44,171 bases of DNA from JBBECE01 sp040881985 (lineage in GTDB: Bacteria > Pseudomonadota > Alphaproteobacteria > Rhizobiales > Devosiaceae). The notes under the pieces were generated by a model. That model saw nothing but the letters and a program-made list of their open reading frames with translations, was not told where the DNA came from and did not search any database. Location of the stretch: contig JBBECE010000004.1 of NCBI GenBank assembly GCA_040881985.1, positions 1-44,171 of the forward strand, written 5' to 3'. The position numbers and the translations under genes are program-made. Positions 40,661 to 44,171 of this stretch are shown here, one piece after another; the stretch's first letter is position 1; the number at the start of each line of letters is the position of its first letter.

Positions 40661-41107
40661 CTAGGGCTGTCGCCCGTCGAGCTTTACCCAGGTCTCCGCC
40701 TTGCAAAAGACGAAGAACACGCAGCCGCGCAAATAAATCGTCCGCGCGTCGCGCATCCGGACCTCGCCTGCATACATCTTGCCGTCGATGGGATTGTAAA
40801 GCTGGGCCTCCCAGACCTGTGAGCTCGACGCTTCGGTGAGCCAAATCATCGGCATCCCTTCGATCGGCCGCCCCCTAAGCCTTGGGTCGGGATTGTTGAT
40901 GTCGAAGAGCCCCGGCTTGACAGGCTTGGCAACGATCCCGCAATAGCCCTGAAAGCAGGGCGAAATCATAATCTCCGCCTGCAGCTCGGTCAGCCACAGG
41001 CCGGCCGGCTCGAACGCCCTCGCCGGGGCGATTGCCGCGAGTGTCGCGGCGAGCAAGGCGAGACAAAAGCGCAAAACCGCGCGTCCCCGCACCCGGGCGC
41101 CAAGCAT
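40661..41107 (-). CDS. DUF2147 secreted protein
   Basis: A 148-residue protein from the ATG at 41107. A signal peptide ('VLRFCLALLAATLAAIAPAR') ends near ARAFEPAG. The mature domain shows DUF2147 features: 'EPAGLWLTEL', 'ISPCFQGYCGIVAKPVKPGL', 'GRPIEGMPMIWLTEA' and 'NPIDGKMYAGEVRMRDARTI', closing with 'LRGCVFFVFCKAETWVKLDG'. The family is a small periplasmic beta-barrel of unknown role. The four cysteines could form disulphides. It is convergent with the GST gene without any spacer and divergent from the tRNA. Confidence 0.82.
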   Translation of the reverse strand: MLGARVRGRAVLRFCLALLAATLAAIAPARAFEPAGLWLTELQAEIMISPCFQGYCGIVAKPVKPGLFDINNPDPRLRGRPIEGMPMIWLTEASSSQVWEAQLYNPIDGKMYAGEVRMRDARTIYLRGCVFFVFCKAETWVKLDGRQP

Positions 41108-41209
41108 ATCGGTCTCCTGCCTTCTCCCCCTTTTGCATAGTGCACGATTCGGGACGGTTCCAGATCGGCACGATGCCACCGTCGATGACCGGCCGGCGGG
41201 TCGGTCGGG

Positions 41210-41237
41210 TTGATTTGCCCTCCCGATTAGGCTTTAA
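41210..41237 (+). promoter_or_regulatory. Candidate promoter of tRNA-Ser
   Basis: TTGATT (41210-41215), a 16-base spacer and CTTTAA (41232-41237) place transcription start about 8 bases later, right at the tRNA 5' end (41246). The match to consensus is moderate. Confidence 0.35.
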
Positions 41238-41245
41238 GCGGCCCG

Positions 41246-41338
41246 GGAGAGGTGGCCGAGCGGTCGAAGGCGCGCCCCTGCTAAGGGCGTAGGCGGTCAA
41301 AAACTGTCTCGAGGGTTCGAATCCCTCCCTCTCCGCCA
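41246..41338 (+). tRNA. tRNA-Ser (anticodon GCU)
   Basis: A 93-base tRNA with an encoded CCA end. The acceptor stem pairs GGAGAGG with CCTCTCC, discriminator G, then CCA at 41336-41338. The anticodon stem CGCCC/GGGCG closes the loop CTGCTAA with anticodon GCT at 41280-41282, reading AGC/AGU. A long variable arm and the T loop GGTTCGAATCC confirm a class II serine tRNA. Serine tRNAs are common integration targets, and accessory-type genes follow, but no repeat of the tRNA 3' end is visible in the window. Confidence 0.97.
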
Positions 41339-41482
41339 GTTCGCCGGTGTAGAAGCCTCCGCCCAATGCACCGCGCCCGAAAGCCCCGAAGCAAGCCGTG
41401 ATGGCTCGACCTCGTCGTGGTCGGCGCGTTGAGCCAAGGTCAAGGCGCGTGGATCTCGTCAGGATCCGGAGACTCGCTTCCT

Positions 41483-41854
41483 TCAGGGTCCCAAGGAGCC
41501 AGCCTTGGTCAACTCGTAGCCCGTCGCGTCAGTCGTGAGCAGGCCCTTCAATTGCAGACGCTTCACGGCGGCGAAGAGCTCGCCTTCAGAACCGCGAGTG
41601 CCCCATGCCAGCAAAAGGGACTGCACCGGGACAGGCTGGCCGGGCCCGGAGCCGCGATCCTGCAGGATGGCCAGCACGTCCTCTTCTTGCCGGGACAATC
41701 CCGAAAGGCTTCTCGCCGAGCGCGATTGGCCCAGCTCCTCGATCGCCTTTGCCAACATCTCCGCGGCCTTATTGAGATGCGTCATTCTCTCCTCGACGTC
41801 ATTGGCGTCGTAGGCGCGATGGAGGAAAGTCTTGGCTTGGATTAAGTAGTCCAT
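41483..41854 (-). CDS. Hypothetical protein with winged-helix-like C-terminus
   Basis: A 123-residue soluble protein. The N-terminal half is two amphipathic helices ('IQAKTFLHRAYDANDVEERM', 'LNKAAEMLAKAIEELGQS'). The C-terminal half looks like a small winged helix: 'LSRQEEDVLAILQDRG', 'LFAAVKRLQLKGLLTTDAT' and 'GYELTKAGSLGP', reminiscent of MarR/DprA-type wings. I do not recognise a named family. It lies between tRNA-Ser and the carbonic anhydrase on the opposite strand to both, so it is probably transcribed alone. Confidence 0.6.
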   Translation of the reverse strand: MDYLIQAKTFLHRAYDANDVEERMTHLNKAAEMLAKAIEELGQSRSARSLSGLSRQEEDVLAILQDRGSGPGQPVPVQSLLLAWGTRGSEGELFAAVKRLQLKGLLTTDATGYELTKAGSLGP

Positions 41855-41943
41855 ATCGGCTTTCCTAGCATGGTATCGGCCGGGCCGAGGCGGGCGTCCA
41901 CTTTTGCGCTCATGAATTGTGTCAAAGCTGTGCTCCGAAGGTC

Positions 41944-41961
41944 GCGCCTCCGGCGAGGCGC
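41944..41961. other. Perfect 7-bp hairpin upstream of the carbonic anhydrase gene
   Basis: GCGCCTC-CGGC-GAGGCGC lies 47 bases before the carbonic anhydrase start. No T-run follows on either strand, so it is not a standard terminator. It may be an mRNA leader structure or a protein-binding palindrome. Confidence 0.4.
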
Positions 41962-42007
41962 ATGATACGCGAATGCCCTTTCAGCTGCATTGTGAGGACG
42001 GCATCAG

Positions 42008-42613
42008 ATGGAGCGGTTGATCGAGGGATACCGGCGCTTCCGCGCAACGCAGTGGCCGGAGCGACGGGCCAGTTTCGAGGCGCTGGCGCGGCATGGCCAG
42101 TCACCGCAGGCGATGGTCATTGCCTGTTCGGATAGCCGTATCGATCCGGCGATGATCTTCGCGGCCAGGCCGGGGGAACTCTTTGTCATCCGCAACGTAG
42201 CCAACCTCGTGCCGCCCTATGCGCCCGACGCGGAGCCCCACGCGACCAGCGCCGCGCTCGAATTCGCGATCCGCGGCCTGGAAGTCCCGGACGTGATCGT
42301 GATGGGCCATGCCATGTGCGGCGGCATCCGTGCGCTCCTCGAAGGATCGCCGCACCCCGAGGGTGAATTCCTCGGGCCTTGGATGCGGATTGCCGAGCCG
42401 GCAAAGCAGAAGGCGCTCGCCAGCATCCCGGCCGACCGCCAGACCGCTTGCGAGCACGAAGCCGTCAAGGTCTCGCTCGAAAACCTGCTGACCTTCCCCT
42501 GGATCGCCGAGCGGATGAACACGGCCCGACTCCGGCTGCACGGGGCAATCTTCGACATCCGCTCCGGAGTTCTATCCGTTCTGCAGGCCGATGGCAGGTT
42601 CGCACCGGTCTGA
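42008..42613 (+). CDS. Beta-class carbonic anhydrase
   Basis: A 201-residue enzyme for CO2/bicarbonate interconversion. The zinc ligands are clear: Cys and the Asp-Arg dyad in 'IACSDSRIDPAMIF' and His-x-x-Cys in 'IVMGHAMCGGIRALL'. 'GELFVIRNVANLVPPY' and 'TSAALEFAIRGLEVPDVIVM' complete the fold. The C-terminus 'LHGAIFDIRSGVLSVLQADG' matches the usual end, so the protein is full length. It is followed by a small membrane frame and an acyltransferase-like gene. Its role here (pH or bicarbonate supply) cannot be told. Confidence 0.94.
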   Translation: MERLIEGYRRFRATQWPERRASFEALARHGQSPQAMVIACSDSRIDPAMIFAARPGELFVIRNVANLVPPYAPDAEPHATSAALEFAIRGLEVPDVIVMGHAMCGGIRALLEGSPHPEGEFLGPWMRIAEPAKQKALASIPADRQTACEHEAVKVSLENLLTFPWIAERMNTARLRLHGAIFDIRSGVLSVLQADGRFAPV

Positions 42614-42633
42614 GCGAGTACAGCCGCTGGTCG

Positions 42634-42846
42634 ATGATTGCGCCGGCACTGGCCATGCCCGCCGCGATCATCGAGACCGGCTTCTTGCCGCCGCTCATCG
42701 GTTGGCTCGGCATCGTTCCGGCGCTCGGCATTCTAGTCGGCACGCTGGAGGAGGCCGGGTGGAAGCCGGCGGGCGCCATCAACGCCATCGCCTATATCCT
42801 CTGGTCGGCATGGCTCATCGCCCTCGGCATCTTGCTGCTGGTCTAG
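42634..42846 (+). CDS. Small hydrophobic membrane protein, possibly a fragment
   Basis: From the ATG at 42634 the product is 70 residues with two hydrophobic stretches ('ETGFLPPLIGWLGIVPALGI' and 'INAIAYILWSAWLIALGILL'). The frame is open further upstream into the carbonic anhydrase gene in another phase, and the start 'GLSEYSRWSM' looks like the middle of a longer membrane protein. It may be the C-terminal remnant of a DUF4386-like protein or a true small protein. It starts 20 bases after the carbonic anhydrase stop. Confidence 0.45.
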   Translation: MIAPALAMPAAIIETGFLPPLIGWLGIVPALGILVGTLEEAGWKPAGAINAIAYILWSAWLIALGILLLV

Positions 42847-42931
42847 CCGCCGGTGCCTCGATCGCCGATCGCGCGAAGCCTCCCGACCGCTTGGCTTGCC
42901 GGGGCGGGCGAATCAGGGCTAGTCGCTCGGC

Positions 42932-43972
42932 GTGAACCAGGATTCAATGTTGCAGACGGCGCCGGCTGAGCTGCAGGAAGCGCCGCCGAAGCGCGCCGAA
43001 GATCTCGATCTCCTTAAGTCCGTGTTGGTCTTGGCCATGGTCGCGGCGCACGCCATCCAGATCGTGGTGCGCGCGCCCGGGGTCGGGGCGCTGGTATTTT
43101 CGGATTTCGTCGATTTCATCGCCTTCTCCGGCTTCATGCTCGCCTTCGGCATCGGGGTGGGGCTGAGCAAACCGGCGGCGCGCCAAAGGCCGCTGCCGCT
43201 TCGCCTGCGTCCAGCGTTGCGGTTGCTTGCCGCTTACTGGATATGTGCCATCGCGTTCACCGTGCTTCTACTCCGCCAACCGGTGCCGCCGGAAGTTCTC
43301 TTCGACCTTCTCACTTTTGCCCGGCTGGCCGGCTGGAGCGAGTTCCTGGCGACATTCCTCCTGCTCTATCTCCTCATCGCTGCGGCGCGACCGGCGCTGC
43401 TCTGGATCGGCGGCCGGTCCTGGGCGCTGGCGGTCGCGACGGCGGCCGGGCTGTCGAGCACGCTGGTGGTTCTGGAAAGCCGAATTCCGTTCGCGGCGAC
43501 CCTGTTCGGGTCTCGCCTCGAGGTCACCTATCCGTTACTCGCCTACTTGCCGTGGTTTCTTCTCGGCATCTGGTACGGCCGGCACACGATCAAAGTCTGG
43601 CATTTCATTCCGGCGCTGGCCGCGACGCTGCTTTTCCACGCGCTGCTTCAGGCAACGGCCGAGGCCGCCCGCTTTCCGCCGAGCGCCATCTGGGTCGCCG
43701 GTTCGGCCGCTTACCTGCTGCTGTTGTTGGCCCTGGCGCGGGGCGCCGCGCGGCTCACTCCTCTGCCGAGGTTCCTGCTGACACCCGGGCGGCATTTGCT
43801 CAGCATCCTCGTGTGCTCCAACGTGGCGCTGTTCGCCATCCGCTACTGGTTGGGGCGACCGCTCGGCTCCTTCGCCGAGGCCCTGGCGCTTTCGCTCGCG
43901 ATCGTCGCGGCGGTGTCCGGCATATGGCTGGTCGTCGAGAAGCGGCGGACGTCGCCGGCGCCGCCACGCTGA
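42932..43972 (+). CDS. Acyltransferase-3/DUF1624-like membrane protein
   Basis: A 346-residue integral membrane protein with about ten hydrophobic helices after a 20-residue charged start. The first helix 'DLDLLKSVLVLAMVAAHAIQ' has the Asp...His layout of acyltransferase-3 proteins, and 'FVDFIAFSGFMLAFGIGVGL' and 'YPLLAYLPWFLLGIWYGRHT' fit the same superfamily (also DUF1624). The start is GTG at 42932; an ATG at 42947 is possible. It is distinct from the acyltransferase at 3555. The donor and acceptor are unknown. Confidence 0.7.
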   Translation: MNQDSMLQTAPAELQEAPPKRAEDLDLLKSVLVLAMVAAHAIQIVVRAPGVGALVFSDFVDFIAFSGFMLAFGIGVGLSKPAARQRPLPLRLRPALRLLAAYWICAIAFTVLLLRQPVPPEVLFDLLTFARLAGWSEFLATFLLLYLLIAAARPALLWIGGRSWALAVATAAGLSSTLVVLESRIPFAATLFGSRLEVTYPLLAYLPWFLLGIWYGRHTIKVWHFIPALAATLLFHALLQATAEAARFPPSAIWVAGSAAYLLLLLALARGAARLTPLPRFLLTPGRHLLSILVCSNVALFAIRYWLGRPLGSFAEALALSLAIVAAVSGIWLVVEKRRTSPAPPR

Positions 43973-44021
43973 TGATGGGCGCCGGCCCGGCGCCCGCGAC
44001 AGGGCCGGTTTACAGAACTTT

Positions 44022-44039
44022 GTTCATTTGTTGTTGAAC
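44022..44039 (+). promoter_or_regulatory. Candidate operator overlapping the -35 box
   Basis: GTTCA-N8-TGAAC is a perfect 5-bp-arm inverted repeat whose right arm is the -35 box of the promoter at 44034. A further GAAC lies just upstream (44015) and another at 44047, so four half-sites fall within about 40 bases. This would suit a dimeric repressor. The regulator is not in the window. Confidence 0.35.
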
Positions 44040-44062
44040 GGCTTTCGAACCGCTGCTATATA
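44034..44062 (+). promoter_or_regulatory. Sigma-70 promoter of the last gene
   Basis: TTGAAC (44034-44039), a 17-base spacer and TATATA (44057-44062) make the best promoter match in the window. Transcription should start near 44069, leaving a ~70-base leader before the ATG at 44141. Confidence 0.6.
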
Positions 44063-44140
44063 AACGACGTTCAATATCACCCTCGCGCCCGCGTCCGGGT
44101 TAGTCTCGGGCGGGGGAGGGGCCATCGGGAGGAAACGAAA

Positions 44141-44171
44141 ATGTCGAGAATTCGGGCCTTTATCGGTGCCG
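44141..44171 (+). CDS. Start of an unidentified gene, cut by the window end
   Basis: The ATG at 44141 follows a strong Shine-Dalgarno (GGGAGGAAA, 5 bases away) and a good promoter. Only 'MSRIRAFIGA' can be read before the sequence ends. The residues are too few to assign a family. Confidence 0.6.
   Translation, partial: MSRIRAFIGA

Overview
The window looks like chromosomal DNA of a high-GC alphaproteobacterium, most likely of the order Hyphomicrobiales (Rhizobiales). The evidence is the GC-rich third codon positions and three conserved gene blocks: rpsF-rpsR-rplI / dnaB-alr-radA-cvpA-purF-SDR, fabD-fabG-acpP-fabF-mltG-yicC-gmk, and lptF-lptG-lptD-surA-pdxA-rsmA facing pepA-holC. The genus cannot be fixed from the sequence alone.

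Region 1 (1-4.8 kb) is accessory and rearranged. It holds two ArsR-regulator + SRPBCC pairs, two DUF1801 proteins, a broken YCII gene, a broken NAD(P)-binding gene, an IS5-type transposase remnant, and the last ~57 codons of guaA without the rest of the gene. A 55-bp sequence that includes the guaA stop region occurs twice (1166-1220 and 3519-3573), bounding a 2.35-kb islet. The guaA 3' end is a known integration site for genomic islands, so these are best read as attachment-site scars. An acyltransferase-3 gene starts inside the second copy.

Region 2 (4.8-9.7 kb) has an envelope-glycan module: a lipid-A-biosynthesis N-terminal-domain (LABN) protein, a GT2 polyprenyl-phosphate glycosyltransferase and an ArnT/GT39-like transferase. 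A YfgM-like TPR membrane protein and the ribosome GTPase Der follow.

Region 3 (9.7-19.5 kb, all minus strand) runs rpsF-rpsR-rplI, dnaB-alr-radA, then an accessory insertion of two unknown genes (one with an in-frame TGA), then cvpA-purF-SDR. The rpsF leader can fold so that its Shine-Dalgarno is paired, and it has an unpaired CCG, as expected of the S6:S18 autoregulatory leader.

Region 4 (19.5-25.9 kb, plus) carries fatty-acid synthesis (fabD, fabG, acpP, fabF), septal/peptidoglycan processing (mltG), yicC and gmk. Region 5 (25.8-33.2 kb, minus) is the outer-membrane biogenesis operon lptF-lptG-lptD-surA-pdxA-rsmA. Region 6 (33.3-40.7 kb) holds a PPP-type phosphatase, pepA, holC, a coupled coiled-coil/membrane gene pair, an ABC-F ATPase with a truncated DUF985 gene behind it, ndk, a 47-residue membrane protein and a glutathione S-transferase.

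Region 7 (40.7-44.2 kb) has a DUF2147 protein, tRNA-Ser(GCU), and then accessory-looking genes: a winged-helix-like protein, a beta-carbonic anhydrase, membrane proteins and the start of a further gene behind a clear promoter. No CRISPR array, rRNA, intact insertion sequence or integrase is visible. No fully convincing new system was found; the best leads are the guaA-tail islet, the broken gene pair between radA and cvpA, the rpsF leader, and the coiled-coil/membrane pair.
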